This document shows, piece by piece, positions 54,531-64,000 of a stretch of 64,000 nt of DNA. Each line of letters starts with the position of its first letter. Positions within the stretch are counted from its first letter, which is position 1. The stretch lies in assembly GCF_003946505.1 (NCBI RefSeq), contig NZ_RHON01000002.1, positions 1-64,000 of the forward strand, given 5' to 3'. The DNA is from Companilactobacillus mishanensis. GTDB taxonomy: Bacteria; Bacillota; Bacilli; Lactobacillales; Lactobacillaceae. The position numbers and the translations under genes were made by a program. The notes below the pieces were generated by a model that had not been told where the DNA came from, did no database searches, and saw nothing but the letters and a program-made list of their open reading frames with translations.

Positions 54531-54596
54531 CTAATAAGGATATTTACTGTATAATTAATTGGAGTTCATCTCTTAAATCTGAGAGGGAGAAATAAG

Positions 54597-55298
54597 ATGA
54601 AAGTACCAGTTTACATTCAAATACATAATCGAATCAAAAAAGAAATTGAAGACGGTAAGTGGACTGTAGGGGAGAGAATCCCTTCAGAACGTAAACTGGC
54701 GGATGATTTTAGTGTGAGCCGAATGACACTTCGACAAGCAATTCAAACACTTGTTGACGAAGGAATATTACAACGACAAGTGGGTTCGGGGACTTATGTA
54801 GCAAGTAGTAAAGTCCAAGAAAAAATGTCTGGAACAACTAGTTTTACTGAAATCACTGAGGGACAAGGTAAAAAGCCCTCAAGCAGAACAGTTTCTTATC
54901 ACTTGGCTGATCCTTCTTTGAGTGAAATGGAGAAATTGCATTTGCAAGATGGTGCCCAAGTGCTTAGAATGGAGCGTATTCGTTTTGCGGATAATCAGCC
55001 CATCTGTTTTGAAGTGGCAACAATTCCAATTGATATTGTTAAAAATCTTGATCGTCAAGATATCACTTCATCACTCTACAATGCGCTGGAAGAAAAGGCT
55101 GGTCTCAAACTCGGTAGGGCCGAGCAGACTGTCTCAGCCATGTTAGCATCTGAAAAGATTGCTAATTTGTTGAATGTTAAGCGTGGCTCCGCTATATTGA
55201 GGTTGCGTCAGGTAACCATGTTGGATGACGGGTTACCATTCGAATATGTCCGTTCACAGTATGTGGGAGACAGATTTGAATTTTACTTAGAAAGATAG
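54597..55298 (+). CDS. GntR-family regulator, HutC/NagR (UTRA) type
   Basis: 233 aa. N-terminal winged HTH (ERIPSERKLADDFSVSRMTLRQAIQTLVDEGILQRQVGSGTYVA) and a UTRA ligand domain (about 85-225) with RIRFADNQPICFEVATIPIDIV and a closing PFEYVRSQYVGDRFEFYLER. The closest pattern is NagR/YvoA, so an amino-sugar phosphate is a plausible effector. It has no metabolic neighbours, so targets are elsewhere. SD GAGAGGGAG; a TATAAT with TG extension lies at 54551-54556. Confidence 0.88.
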   Translation: MKVPVYIQIHNRIKKEIEDGKWTVGERIPSERKLADDFSVSRMTLRQAIQTLVDEGILQRQVGSGTYVASSKVQEKMSGTTSFTEITEGQGKKPSSRTVSYHLADPSLSEMEKLHLQDGAQVLRMERIRFADNQPICFEVATIPIDIVKNLDRQDITSSLYNALEEKAGLKLGRAEQTVSAMLASEKIANLLNVKRGSAILRLRQVTMLDDGLPFEYVRSQYVGDRFEFYLER

Positions 55299-55379
55299 TT
55301 ATTGTTATTTTTTTCGAGTTCTAATTAGGTTACTATATTATTAACTATTATTTTCCAAATATTTAGCTGGGAGTATTAT

Positions 55380-56771
55380 ATGCAAAGTTTTATTAAAAAA
55401 TACAGCATTTTTCTGATGCTGTATATTGTGTTTCAACCGGTTTTGGATGCAATTACAGGAACAATGGAAAAGGCACACATGAGTGTTACTTTTGGGGTAT
55501 TCATTCGTTTATTAGTAATGGCCATTTCTGCAGTATTTATTCTTCTGTATTTGATGATGAACCGAAACACAAAAAAAGGTTTCACCGTAATAGGATATTT
55601 TGTCCTGCTGGCTTTGATGTCAGCCATAAGTATGTATATTAACTACAAACAAAAGATATTATTTGTTCCAGGATTAGAATTTACAGCTTTGGCAAAAAGC
55701 TTGTATTACCCAATCATGCTATTCTCGTACTATTATGCTTTTGAAGAATTACATCGGGACGGATTACTCAACAAGTACTTCCCGAAAGTTGTTTTCTACG
55801 CAGTTAATATCATCAGTATCGTGATGATCGTTGCACACTTTACTAACACATCATTCAGCTCATATTCGTATTATAAGTTGGGTGAAAGTGGCTGGTTCTT
55901 CGCAGCTAACGAGTTAAGTGCCATTGTCTCAATCTCATTCCCAATTTTGATTTGGTTTGCAGTCGATAAACTTCAAGGTTGGAAGAGGTGGTATTACTGG
56001 TTGACCGTAGTACTAGCAATCTATTCAGCACTATTGATCGGTACAAAAGGGGCATTCATTGCCATCATCTTTGGTACATTGATGGGCTTAATTGCAGCAA
56101 TCATTCAACGAGTTCAACGTAATGGAAGCATCAAACGACTAAACGGTATGATTTTGTTAATGATTTTGACTTTAGTAGGAATTGGCGTGGCATATCCAAC
56201 CATGGCCGTAGCCAAAACAAGTCAACTTCATGAAGAAATGATCCAAGATAAAAAACATCGTGCCAAGACTAAAAAAGGTCTAAACAAAGATCAAGAAAAA
56301 TACGTCAAAACAAATAAGTACGTTTCATACTTATTCAGTGGACGTACAATCTACTTCGAAAATGCACAACATAATTTCCACAAAGCAACACCAGCACAAA
56401 AAGTATTTGGAATGGGATACGCAACAAGCTTCAAGAAAGTTAAAAAGGCTAAGCTAGTAGAAATGGATTACGTAGATATAATTTTCCAATTCGGCTACTT
56501 AGGCGGAATTATCTACATGTTGCCACTAATAATAAGTTTCATTTTCTTATTAATAACCTTTTTCAAACACTTCGGCTCAATGTGGTCCTACAAATGGGCA
56601 ATGTTAGTAGCCAGCGTGCTACTAGGCTTCGGAATGGCATTATTAACTGGTCACGTAATAGAAGCCCCATCAGTAAGTATTTACTTCGTAACATCATTAG
56701 CATTCGCAATGTATAACGCAGTATTATTCCATAAAAATAAAAAAGACCCAGAAGAAATAGACGTAGGGTAA
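55380..56771 (+). CDS. O-antigen ligase/polymerase-like membrane protein
   Basis: 463 aa, about 11-12 helices with one large extracytoplasmic loop (about 270-365) that includes basic stretches and TNKYVSYLFSGRTIYFENA. That layout is typical of Wzy/WaaL-like enzymes joining or polymerising sugar chains. Gram-positive relatives occur in exopolysaccharide or wall polysaccharide loci, in line with the tagA and glycosyltransferase genes downstream. SD TGGGAG. Specific product not predictable. Confidence 0.8.
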   Translation: MQSFIKKYSIFLMLYIVFQPVLDAITGTMEKAHMSVTFGVFIRLLVMAISAVFILLYLMMNRNTKKGFTVIGYFVLLALMSAISMYINYKQKILFVPGLEFTALAKSLYYPIMLFSYYYAFEELHRDGLLNKYFPKVVFYAVNIISIVMIVAHFTNTSFSSYSYYKLGESGWFFAANELSAIVSISFPILIWFAVDKLQGWKRWYYWLTVVLAIYSALLIGTKGAFIAIIFGTLMGLIAAIIQRVQRNGSIKRLNGMILLMILTLVGIGVAYPTMAVAKTSQLHEEMIQDKKHRAKTKKGLNKDQEKYVKTNKYVSYLFSGRTIYFENAQHNFHKATPAQKVFGMGYATSFKKVKKAKLVEMDYVDIIFQFGYLGGIIYMLPLIISFIFLLITFFKHFGSMWSYKWAMLVASVLLGFGMALLTGHVIEAPSVSIYFVTSLAFAMYNAVLFHKNKKDPEEIDVG

Positions 56772-56777
56772 AAAAAT

Positions 56778-56817
56778 AAGCAGGTAAGAAAACAAAAGTT
56801 TTCAAACCTGCTTTTTT
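56778..56817 (+). terminator. terminator after the ligase-like gene
   Basis: AAGCAGGT..GAAAAC/GTTTTC..ACCTGCTT hairpin plus six T residues. Confidence 0.85.
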
Positions 56818-56910
56818 AATATCAAAAATATATTTTGAAGAGAAGTGTCTAAACGTATGCTGCATAAAAACAGTACCCCTCACCAACGAGTGCAGGAAGA
56901 AACACTATCT

Positions 56911-57079
56911 AGATGCAGGGATGAAATCGATTTTTGGCCAAGTTGTGAAATTTCCATTAGTGTACGAAGTACACTTAGGGAAAGCCTCAGCTTTGAAATG
57001 ATTGTGTTTTTGCAATTAGTTCAAAGTGATGGCCACAACGTCACGGCCCAAAAAATCGATTTCATCCCGGAATCGGCAG
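56911..57079 (-). repeat. structured intergenic element, family A copy 3 (A3)
   Basis: 169 bases. The outer helix is a perfect 18 bases (GGGATGAAATCGATTTTT at 56918-56935 with its complement ending 57068). P2 pairs GTTGTG/CACAAC. The compound hairpin pairs CTTTGAA/TTCAAAG, and the GAA-loop hairpin pairs TTTCC..GTGTAC/GTACAC..GGAAA. Ends match A1 (AGATG; AATCGGCAG). On the minus strand it starts one base after the tagA stop. Confidence 0.85.
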
Positions 57080-57080
57080 C

Positions 57081-57806
57081 CTAACGGTTCTTCTTTTCTT
57101 TTCGAATCAAAGTCATATAACGCGGAATTGCTGCCATCCGACCAATACGAGTTGGCTCTTTCAATAACCGATATAGCCACTCAAGACTAAGTTTCTGAAC
57201 GATCTTCGGAGCACGCTTCTTAGTCCCTGAAAAAACATCAAAACTTCCGCCGACACCGATCCAAATAGCTGGATTCAAGTCTCGGAATTGGTTGATAAAG
57301 TATTCTTGCTTCGGTGAACCCAAGGCAACGAGAACGATATTGGGCTTTTTAGCCGCGATATCTTCAGCGATTTTCTTATCGTCGTCGAAATACCCATCGT
57401 GATATCCGACCAAATCAATTCCAGTGAATTCACGTTTGATGCGGTCAGCACTAGCTTTAATAACTTCAGGCTTTGCACCAAGTAGGTACACTTTTAATTT
57501 TTTATCATTTGCGGTTTTAACAAGATACATTAATGTGTCGAAACCCGTGATACGTCCATGCATAGGGGTTCCCAAGTTGTTGGCACCCTTAATAATTCCA
57601 ATTCCGTCAGGAATGACGTAGTCAGCATTATTAACAATATTGGAAAAACGAGTATTTTTCCGTGCAGATAGAACTATCTCTGGATTTGGAGTCACAATAA
57701 ATTTATTTGAGTGATTATCTAAATCTTCGTTTAGATACTTATGGAACTGATCTTCGGTGAAATTATCGAACTCAGTTCCTAAAATATTTATTCTATTTTT
57801 GTGCAT
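57081..57806 (-). CDS. tagA: WecB/TagA/CpsF family glycosyltransferase
   Basis: 241 aa. Transfers ManNAc (or a related sugar) to undecaprenyl-linked GlcNAc, an early step in wall teichoic acid linkage-unit synthesis. GT26 marks: NPEIVLSARKN, VIPDGIGIIKGANNLG with the catalytic Asp, RITGFDTL, VALGSPKQEYFINQF and GVGGSFDVFSGTKKRAP. AAAGGAGA before the ATG. Divergent from the GT4 gene. Substrate assigned by family only. Confidence 0.9.
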   Translation of the reverse strand: MHKNRINILGTEFDNFTEDQFHKYLNEDLDNHSNKFIVTPNPEIVLSARKNTRFSNIVNNADYVIPDGIGIIKGANNLGTPMHGRITGFDTLMYLVKTANDKKLKVYLLGAKPEVIKASADRIKREFTGIDLVGYHDGYFDDDKKIAEDIAAKKPNIVLVALGSPKQEYFINQFRDLNPAIWIGVGGSFDVFSGTKKRAPKIVQKLSLEWLYRLLKEPTRIGRMAAIPRYMTLIRKEKKNR

Positions 57807-57862
57807 AGATATCTCCTTTAAGGTATATTATACACGAGATAGAAAACTTTGAGAGGTGCCGT

Positions 57863-58939
57863 ATGAGGGTCTTACATATTAATGCTGGTAATGAAAACGG
57901 AGGAGCTAGAACCTACATCGTCAATTTGATGAAGGGCCAAGAAACTACCGATACTGACTCCAGATTGATGACTTTTGAAGATGGTCCCGTAGCTAAAATG
58001 GCTCGGGATAACGGATTAAATGTTATAGTCATGCCTCAAAAAAAGCGTTTTGACTTATCGATCTTAACGCCAATAGTTTCATACATTGAGACGAATCATA
58101 TTGATATCGTCCATACACATGGTCCAAGAGCCAACTTTATCCTGTCGTTGATTCGCAAACGTATCAATGCCGTTTGGGTGACCACAGTCCATTCTGATCC
58201 AAGAATCGATTTTTCTGGTTTAAAGGGAAAAGTAATGTTGCAGATGAATCTTCACGCTTTGAAAAAAGTAGATTATATTTTCTACATGAATCCTGACTTA
58301 GTCAGTTATTTTGACTCATTGAAGATTCCAGAACGCAAAACGATTGAAGTATTTAATGCAATAGATTTCAAGCAGCGAATTCCTGAACCTCGTAAACACA
58401 AAATTTTTAGCCTCCTGATGGTTGCACGTCTTGTAGAGGTAAAGAACCATGAACTAATGTTAAAAGCCTTAGGGAAGCTAGATTTTGATTTTAAAATGGT
58501 ATTCGTCGGTGATGGTCCATTAATGGCGCAATTGAAACAGCAAGCTAACAAATTAAATATTTCCAAAAAAGTTTCATTTGTTGGCTTCCATGAGAACACC
58601 GGTGATTACTATGACGAGTGTGACGTCTCTGTGTTAACTTCGAAATCTGAAAGTTTACCAACTGTTTATTTGGAATCTGCTTTACATGGTCGTCCAGTTA
58701 TTGCTACAAACGTTGGTGCGACTGACAAGATAATCAGCTCGAAGACTGGCTGGTTAGTTGAATCTGAAAATGTTTCAGAATTAGTTGAAGCATTGAATTC
58801 TGCTTATCAAGATTGGCTAAATGATGATTTGGATCAAAAAGGTATGGAACTGTATCAAGAGGCAAAGAGTAAATACTCGATAGAAAAGTTGGCAGACGCT
58901 GTCAACGTTGGATACAAAAATGCCTTGAAATCGAAGTAA
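57863..58939 (+). CDS. glycosyltransferase family 4 (group 1)
   Basis: 358 aa GT-B enzyme. N-terminal loop HINAGNENGGARTYIVNLM, middle VHTHGPRANF, and nucleotide-sugar site SLLMVARLVEVKNHELMLKAL with FVGDGPLMAQL. The donor-binding segment is SKSESLPTVYLESALHGRPVIATNVG, the E-x7-E type motif. It probably works in the same envelope polymer as tagA and the ligase-like gene. SD GAGAGGTG. Confidence 0.88.
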   Translation: MRVLHINAGNENGGARTYIVNLMKGQETTDTDSRLMTFEDGPVAKMARDNGLNVIVMPQKKRFDLSILTPIVSYIETNHIDIVHTHGPRANFILSLIRKRINAVWVTTVHSDPRIDFSGLKGKVMLQMNLHALKKVDYIFYMNPDLVSYFDSLKIPERKTIEVFNAIDFKQRIPEPRKHKIFSLLMVARLVEVKNHELMLKALGKLDFDFKMVFVGDGPLMAQLKQQANKLNISKKVSFVGFHENTGDYYDECDVSVLTSKSESLPTVYLESALHGRPVIATNVGATDKIISSKTGWLVESENVSELVEALNSAYQDWLNDDLDQKGMELYQEAKSKYSIEKLADAVNVGYKNALKSK

Positions 58940-58984
58940 TGGTAAAATATTAACTAATATCATCAAATATTAAAGGGAGAAATG

Positions 58985-60457
58985 ATGACTCAAAATTTGG
59001 ATCGTGATCTTACGTTACACACTGATTATTATGAATTAAATATGATGTATACCTATTGGAAGAAGGGGATACACAATCGGCGTGCAGTTTTTGAATGCTA
59101 TTTTAGAACTCTTCCGTTCGACAATGGCTACGCGATTTTTGCTGGATTGGAACACGTAACTGAATACTTGAATACTTTGACTTTTTCAGATTCTGATATC
59201 GAATACCTTCGTGAATATGGCGAATTCGATGAAGATTTCTTGCGTTGGTTAAAGGATCTTACTTTCAGCTGCACTATTCGTTCAGCTCGTGAAGGTGACC
59301 TTGTCTTCAATGAAGAACCCATCCTTCAAGTAGAAGGACCTCTGGCTCAATGTCAGTTAGTCGAAACTGCTATTTTAAATATCATTAATTTCCAAACTTT
59401 GATTGCCACGAAAGCAGCTCGTATCAAGACTGTTTGTGGTGATAACCCTGTTCTTGAATTTGGTTCAAGACGTGCTCAAGAAGTTGATGCTGCCATTTGG
59501 GGTAGTCGTGCTTCATACATTGGTGGATTTGATGCCACAAGTAACGTTTTAGCTGGAAAAATGTTTGGTATTCCAATTTCTGGAACACATGCCCACGCAC
59601 TAGTTCAGGCTTATCAAGATGAGTATCAAGCTTTCAAAGCATATGCTGAAACACATAAGAATTGTGTCTTCTTAGTTGATACATACGATACTTTGAAGAG
59701 TGGTGTGCCTAGTGCCATCAAGGTTGCCAAAGAATTTGGTGACAAGATCAACTTCCAAGGTGTCCGTATCGATTCAGGTGATATGGCTTATATTTCAAAA
59801 CGTGTCCGTGAACAACTCGACGAAGCTGGTTTCACTGATGCCAAAATTTATGCTTCAAATGATTTAGATGAAAAAACTATCCTTAACTTGAAGATGCAAG
59901 ATGCCAAAATTGACGTTTGGGGAATTGGTACAAAGAACATTACAGCCTTTGACCAACCAGCTCTAGGTGCCGTATACAAATTGGTCAGCATTCAAGATGA
60001 AAAAGGTAATATGCTCGATACTTTGAAACTTTCAAGTAACGCAAGTAAAATTTCCACACCAGGTAAGAAACAAGTTTGGAGAATCACCAACAAACAAAAA
60101 AATGATAAGTCTGAAGGGGATTATGTTTCACTATTTAACGAAGATCCTCGTCAACACAGTTCACTCTTCATGTTTCATCCACAATATACTTACATCAACA
60201 AGACGGTTGAAGATTTTGATGCAAAACCACTACTTCAAGATATTTATGTTGATGGAAAGTTAGTTTATGATTTGCCAACAGTCAAAGAGATCCACGACTA
60301 CTGTGCAGCTAATTTGGATTCACTATGGGATGAATATAAGCGACTACTAAACCCACAAGTTTACCCAGTAGACTTGTCTTCTAAGTTATACAGCCACCGT
60401 ATGAAATATATTGAAAAAGTTAGAAACGACGTAAACAATATTAAAATAGGTGATTAA
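58985..60457 (+). CDS. pncB: nicotinate phosphoribosyltransferase
   Basis: 490 aa. Forms nicotinate mononucleotide from nicotinate and PRPP in NAD salvage. Marks: LHTDYYELNMMYTYW and FECYFRTLPFDNGYAIFAGLE at the start, EFGSRRAQEVDAAIWGSRASYIGG (phosphate site), GTHAHALVQAY, QGVRIDSGDMAYISKRVR, and DVWGIGTKNITAFDQPALGAVYKL. Two ATGs are close; the second (58985) is better spaced from AGGGAG. It is contiguous with nadE, so the two form a salvage operon. Confidence 0.95.
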   Translation: MTQNLDRDLTLHTDYYELNMMYTYWKKGIHNRRAVFECYFRTLPFDNGYAIFAGLEHVTEYLNTLTFSDSDIEYLREYGEFDEDFLRWLKDLTFSCTIRSAREGDLVFNEEPILQVEGPLAQCQLVETAILNIINFQTLIATKAARIKTVCGDNPVLEFGSRRAQEVDAAIWGSRASYIGGFDATSNVLAGKMFGIPISGTHAHALVQAYQDEYQAFKAYAETHKNCVFLVDTYDTLKSGVPSAIKVAKEFGDKINFQGVRIDSGDMAYISKRVREQLDEAGFTDAKIYASNDLDEKTILNLKMQDAKIDVWGIGTKNITAFDQPALGAVYKLVSIQDEKGNMLDTLKLSSNASKISTPGKKQVWRITNKQKNDKSEGDYVSLFNEDPRQHSSLFMFHPQYTYINKTVEDFDAKPLLQDIYVDGKLVYDLPTVKEIHDYCAANLDSLWDEYKRLLNPQVYPVDLSSKLYSHRMKYIEKVRNDVNNIKIGD

Positions 60458-61276
60458 ATGAGACCTTTACAAAAGAAAATTATTGAATTTGAACAGACCA
60501 AACCTGAGATAAGTGCTCAAGAAGAGATCAGACGCTCAGTCGATTTTTTGAAGAGTTATTTACTGAAGAACAAAAGCTTGAAAACATTAGTATTAGGAAT
60601 TTCTGGAGGACAAGATTCGACTCTTGCTGGTAAGTTATCGGAAATTGCTATGACTGAGTTACGTGAAGAAACTGGCGATGCAGAATACAAATTTGTAGCA
60701 GTCAGATTGCCTTACGGTGAACAAGCCGACGAATCAGATGCCATGCAAGCAATTGAATGGATGGAAGCTGATCAAGTCGTTCGCGTAAATATTAAGAAGA
60801 GTGTTGACGAGATGGTCAATGCTGTTGAGGCAAATGGAATTGAGATTTCTGACTTTAACAAGGGTAATATCAAAGCTCGTACTAGAATGATCGCCCAATA
60901 TGCTATTGCTGGGGATAACTCTGGTGTCGTTGTTGGAACTGATCATGCTGCTGAAAATATCACTGGATTTTATACCAAATTTGGTGATGGTGCGGCCGAT
61001 GTGACACCATTGTTCAGACTAGATAAGCGCCAAGGTAAGATGTTACTCAAAGAATTGAATGCACCTGTCAATTTATATGAGAAGACACCAACTGCCGACC
61101 TAGAGGAAGACCGTCCAAGTTTGCCGGATGAAAAAGCTCTAGGGGTAACGTATACAGATATTGATGATTATCTTGAAGGTAAAGATGTTTCTGACGAGGC
61201 AGCTGAAACTATCGAAGGCTGGTTCAAACGAACAGAACACAAGAGAAGATCACCATATACAGTTTTTGATAAATAA
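60458..61276 (+). CDS. nadE: NH3-dependent NAD+ synthetase
   Basis: 272 aa, final step of NAD synthesis. The P-loop-like SGGQDST sits at residues 49-55, [14 protein letters not shown] binds the adenylate, and [35 protein letters not shown] and the P2 loop [19 protein letters not shown] follow. No glutaminase domain, so it uses ammonia. The ATG follows the pncB stop without a gap. With no de novo genes nearby, the cell probably relies on imported nicotinate. Confidence 0.96.
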   Translation: MRPLQKKIIEFEQTKPEISAQEEIRRSVDFLKSYLLKNKSLKTLVLGISGGQDSTLAGKLSEIAMTELREETGDAEYKFVAVRLPYGEQADESDAMQAIEWMEADQVVRVNIKKSVDEMVNAVEANGIEISDFNKGNIKARTRMIAQYAIAGDNSGVVVGTDHAAENITGFYTKFGDGAADVTPLFRLDKRQGKMLLKELNAPVNLYEKTPTADLEEDRPSLPDEKALGVTYTDIDDYLEGKDVSDEAAETIEGWFKRTEHKRRSPYTVFDK

Positions 61277-61306
61277 TTGATAAAAAAATATAAAATATTC
61301 GATTTT

Positions 61307-61338
61307 GAACATTCATTTTTTCGAATGTTCTTTTTTTT
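61307..61338 (+). terminator. terminator of pncB-nadE
   Basis: GAACATTC/GAATGTTC hairpin and eight T residues. Confidence 0.85.
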
Positions 61339-61388
61339 ATGATTTTATCTGATGGTAGAATACTTCTAAATAGAAAGAGGTGTTACCG

Positions 61389-62576
61389 ATGAAAAATCCA
61401 ATTGAATTAATGAACCCTGAGGTCGTTGCTATTAAACAACAAGAAATATTTAAGTTTAATGCGTTGGCCAAGTCTAATCCGGGTGTGATCAATATGACAG
61501 TTGGTGAGCCAAACTTTCCGACACCTGACCATATCAAGTTGGCTGCTATCAAAGCAATCGAAGAGAATGACACTAGATATACTGTCCCAGAAGGTGACCA
61601 CGAGTTATTGCGTGCTGCTGCGAAATATTTACACGACAAGTACGACTTGAACTATGACCCTACTACAGAAATGATCACAACATTAGGAGTTACAGAAGGT
61701 GTCTTTTCGACATTGAATGCTGTATTGAGTGCCGGTGATGAAATATTGATTCCAGCACCCTGCTATACTATATATGGACCTGACTCAGGATTTGACCGAG
61801 CCACACCAGTGTATTTGGACACTTCTAAGTCAGAATTTAAAGTAACGCCAGAGCAATTGAACGAAATTTTGAGTACACATCCTAAGATAAAAGCGTTCTT
61901 GTTCAACTATCCAACTAATCCAACTGGAGTTAGTTATACACGTCCAGAATTGGAAAAACTTGCCGACGTGCTAAGAAAATATGATATATTCGTAATAAGT
62001 GATGAAATATATAGCGAACTAACATATAAGTTCAAACATTATTCGTTAGCTAAGTTGTTACCGGATCAAACGATTTTGTTGAATGGATTATCAAAGTCAC
62101 ATTCAATGACTGGTTGGAGAATCGGTATTGCCTGTGGACCAAAAGCAATAATCGCAGAAATCAATAAGATCCATGAGCTGGCAACGACCGCAGTTTCTAC
62201 AATTTCACAGGCTGCTGCCACAGAAGCATACAAAAATGGCTTCGATGATACGAAACCAATGCTTGATGAATATCGTAAACGTAGGGATATCCTTCTATCT
62301 GGACTTGAGAAATTAGACTTCTATTGTCCAATTCCTGACGGAGCATTCTACTTGTTTGCCAAAATACCAGAAGGATTGAATCAAGACGATGTCGCAATGG
62401 CCAAAGACTTGCTAAACACTGAGGGACTGGCAATCTTACCAGGAAGTTTCTTCGGTGAAGGTGGAGCAGGTCATTTGAGATTAAGCTATGCAGCAAGTAT
62501 GGATAGCATCAATGGTGCTATCGAAAAATTGGGAGATTATGTGAAAGAACACAAAAACGCTAGTCAATCGGTTTAA
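61389..62576 (+). CDS. PLP-dependent class I aminotransferase (PatA/AraT-like)
   Basis: 395 aa fold-type I enzyme. MTVGEPNFPTPDH at the N-terminus, YTVPEGDHELLRAAAKY, NYPTNPTG, the PLP Asp in VISDEIYSEL, Lys236 in GLSKSHSMTGWRIG, and Arg near LRLSYA. Candidates are aromatic/aspartate aminotransferase or N-acetyl-LL-diaminopimelate aminotransferase. AGAGGTG supports ATG 61389 (GTG 61380 overlaps the SD). It stands between NAD salvage and envelope genes. Confidence 0.85.
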   Translation: MKNPIELMNPEVVAIKQQEIFKFNALAKSNPGVINMTVGEPNFPTPDHIKLAAIKAIEENDTRYTVPEGDHELLRAAAKYLHDKYDLNYDPTTEMITTLGVTEGVFSTLNAVLSAGDEILIPAPCYTIYGPDSGFDRATPVYLDTSKSEFKVTPEQLNEILSTHPKIKAFLFNYPTNPTGVSYTRPELEKLADVLRKYDIFVISDEIYSELTYKFKHYSLAKLLPDQTILLNGLSKSHSMTGWRIGIACGPKAIIAEINKIHELATTAVSTISQAAATEAYKNGFDDTKPMLDEYRKRRDILLSGLEKLDFYCPIPDGAFYLFAKIPEGLNQDDVAMAKDLLNTEGLAILPGSFFGEGGAGHLRLSYAASMDSINGAIEKLGDYVKEHKNASQSV

Positions 62577-62601
62577 TAAACACGGGGGATCAAAGGGGAA
62601 A

Positions 62602-64000
62602 ATGATTAATAAATTTCAAAAAATAATCAGCTATATTATTTTGGTGTGTGTCGCACTTTTTACATCTGTCGTCTTCATTCAGATGTTGATCAACCTAGCC
62701 AGAAATTATATGCCATTTGAACCAGGACGTTATGTGCTGGTTCTTTGTCTTGGTTTAGTATTTGTTTTAATTGCAGGATTCATCCTTTATAAATTGAAGG
62801 ATGACAACAAAACGATGAACTTAATCATTCTGTTAGCGTTACTGGCAATATTTGCTGTTGTAGCAATACTTTGGATAAATTTCGTACCAAATACGCAATT
62901 AAGTGATTTTGGAAATTTTTGGAATCGGGCACCAGATGCTTTAAAAGGTGGCAAGATATACGCCTTTGATAATGATTATTTTGCCAAATGGGCCTATCAA
63001 ACAGGCTTTTTGGTCTACGTTATGACGGTAGTCAAAATTTTTGGTTATCACGTTGCAGCAATTCAATATTTGAACGTAGTCTATCAAGTGTTGATTTTAC
63101 TTTTGACATATAAATTGGTTATCAAAATATTCGATAATATCAAAATGGCCAGACTTTCAGTTCTACTATTGATGATCAACTTGGACTGGTTTGCCTTGAA
63201 TACTCAAGCGGACAATCAGTACATTGGATCACTTCTATTTTTAACGACATTTTATTTAATTTTGAAAGATAAGTATTGGTCATACGCATTGGCTGGATTG
63301 GCTTTGGCAGTTGGCTGTATCGTCAGACCGATCGGACCAGTTATCATAGCCGGAATTGTAGTGTTTGCTATTTTCTATATGTGGTTGAACAATAATAAAT
63401 TCAACTGGAATGCGATTTGGAAAGTGTTGATCGTATTAGCAATCTACTTTGTAGTTTTCGGTGGTGCCGGATTGTTGATCAAGTCTTCTGGACTTAACCA
63501 ATACGGCTTGAGTAATCGTGATTCTGAGTGGAAATTTGTTACAGGACTCGACTACACTTCAAAAGGTGTTTACGACCAAAATATGGTCAATAAGTTCGAC
63601 TTGCGTGAGAGTCGTGACAAGATGAGTAAAAAAGAGCACAAGGTCATTCACCAAAATATTAAGACTATCAATGAGAATCATGGTTGGGTCAATTTATTCT
63701 GGCATAAGCTTTCATTGCTATGGGCAGAGCGTTCGACCGGCATCGACTTTACTGGAGTTGAAGTCAACCATTCTGCGAAGACTGTTGATATAGTCAGATA
63801 TGCTGGGTATGTTGGCTCGATATTGATAATAATTTTCTCATGGATAGGTTCGTTGAGAATCTTAAAAATTGATTACAATAAGGGAATTTTCCTATTGTTA
63901 TTACCACTTATGGCCTTCGTAATAGTACAATTATTAATTGAAGTTCAAGGTAGATACAGGATTGAATTTATACCAGTATTGGCCGTTCTGGCGGGAACTG
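62602..64000 (+). CDS. membrane glycosyltransferase, family 39-like (3' end outside window)
   Basis: Frame open from ATG 62602 (SD AAAGGGGA) to the window edge, 466 codons visible, so incomplete. About 10-11 hydrophobic helices. After helix 3 an extracellular loop reads VPNTQLSDFGNFWNRAPDALKGG, with the acidic residue near the membrane expected of GT-C enzymes. VGCIVRPIGPVII and HKLSLLWAERSTGIDF follow. Polyprenyl-phosphate sugar is the usual donor. The family is assigned by topology and motif style only. Confidence 0.75.
   Translation, partial: MINKFQKIISYIILVCVALFTSVVFIQMLINLARNYMPFEPGRYVLVLCLGLVFVLIAGFILYKLKDDNKTMNLIILLALLAIFAVVAILWINFVPNTQLSDFGNFWNRAPDALKGGKIYAFDNDYFAKWAYQTGFLVYVMTVVKIFGYHVAAIQYLNVVYQVLILLLTYKLVIKIFDNIKMARLSVLLLMINLDWFALNTQADNQYIGSLLFLTTFYLILKDKYWSYALAGLALAVGCIVRPIGPVIIAGIVVFAIFYMWLNNNKFNWNAIWKVLIVLAIYFVVFGGAGLLIKSSGLNQYGLSNRDSEWKFVTGLDYTSKGVYDQNMVNKFDLRESRDKMSKKEHKVIHQNIKTINENHGWVNLFWHKLSLLWAERSTGIDFTGVEVNHSAKTVDIVRYAGYVGSILIIIFSWIGSLRILKIDYNKGIFLLLLPLMAFVIVQLLIEVQGRYRIEFIPVLAVLAGT

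Overview
The window is AT-rich Firmicutes DNA and reads as the chromosome of a Lactobacillaceae species. A member of Companilactobacillus (the former L. alimentarius/farciminis group) is my best guess, from protein character only. Supporting signs are strong AGGAGG-type ribosome sites with frequent TTG starts, CcpA-type cre sites, a serS T-box, a lysine riboswitch, a WxL/DUF916 surface cluster, LPxTG-type anchoring, H2O-forming NADH oxidase, gluconate and glycerol operons, and tRNAs without encoded CCA. No prophage, plasmid, CRISPR or complete insertion sequence is visible. The only mobile-element trace is the 3' end of an IS30-like transposase at the left edge.

Layout. 1-6 kb: IS remnant, small ORFs, yueI, prs, an acyl-CoA dehydrogenase-type enzyme and a P-type ATPase. 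6-14 kb: HAD phosphatase, membrane proteins, an FeS-domain protein, a CorC-type protein, a secreted CAP protein and a MerR-like HTH protein. 13.4-18.3 kb: gluconate catabolism (RpiR-type regulator divergent from gnd-gntK-gntP). 18.4-21.4 kb: two CrcB fluoride-channel halves separated by an HxlR regulator and an MFS exporter. 21.5-33.4 kb: oxidoreductases, YitT, a DAACS symporter, a tRNA dihydrouridine synthase, Tpx, and an RHH regulator paired with an SPFH protein. 33.4-39.6 kb: a WxL/csc surface cluster (FPQTG protein, WxL protein, three DUF916 proteins) facing an Mga-like regulator that carries an in-frame stop. 39.7-43.3 kb: lysine riboswitch-lysP, T-box-serS, tRNA-Thr. 43.4-54.5 kb: small His/Cys-rich protein, nox, yfhO, glpK-glpF-glpK2, dtpT, tRNA-Tyr, tRNA-Gln. 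54.6-64 kb: GntR regulator, envelope polysaccharide genes (ligase, TagA, GT4, GT39), NAD salvage (pncB-nadE) and an aminotransferase.

The most unusual content lies between genes. Three families of structured elements of about 120-170 bp (here A, B and C; nine copies including one minimal one) sit mostly in convergent intergenic gaps, often touching a stop codon. Between copies, helix sequences change on both sides so that pairing is kept, while unpaired segments are conserved. That points to selection on structure. Other points of note: a second glycerol kinase with Asp245 replaced by Ser and Thr80 by Asp; the nonsense-interrupted Mga-like regulator; tandem palindromic operators upstream of the RHH-SPFH pair and between the MFS exporter and crcB2; and a cre site upstream of the small metal-ligand-rich membrane protein.
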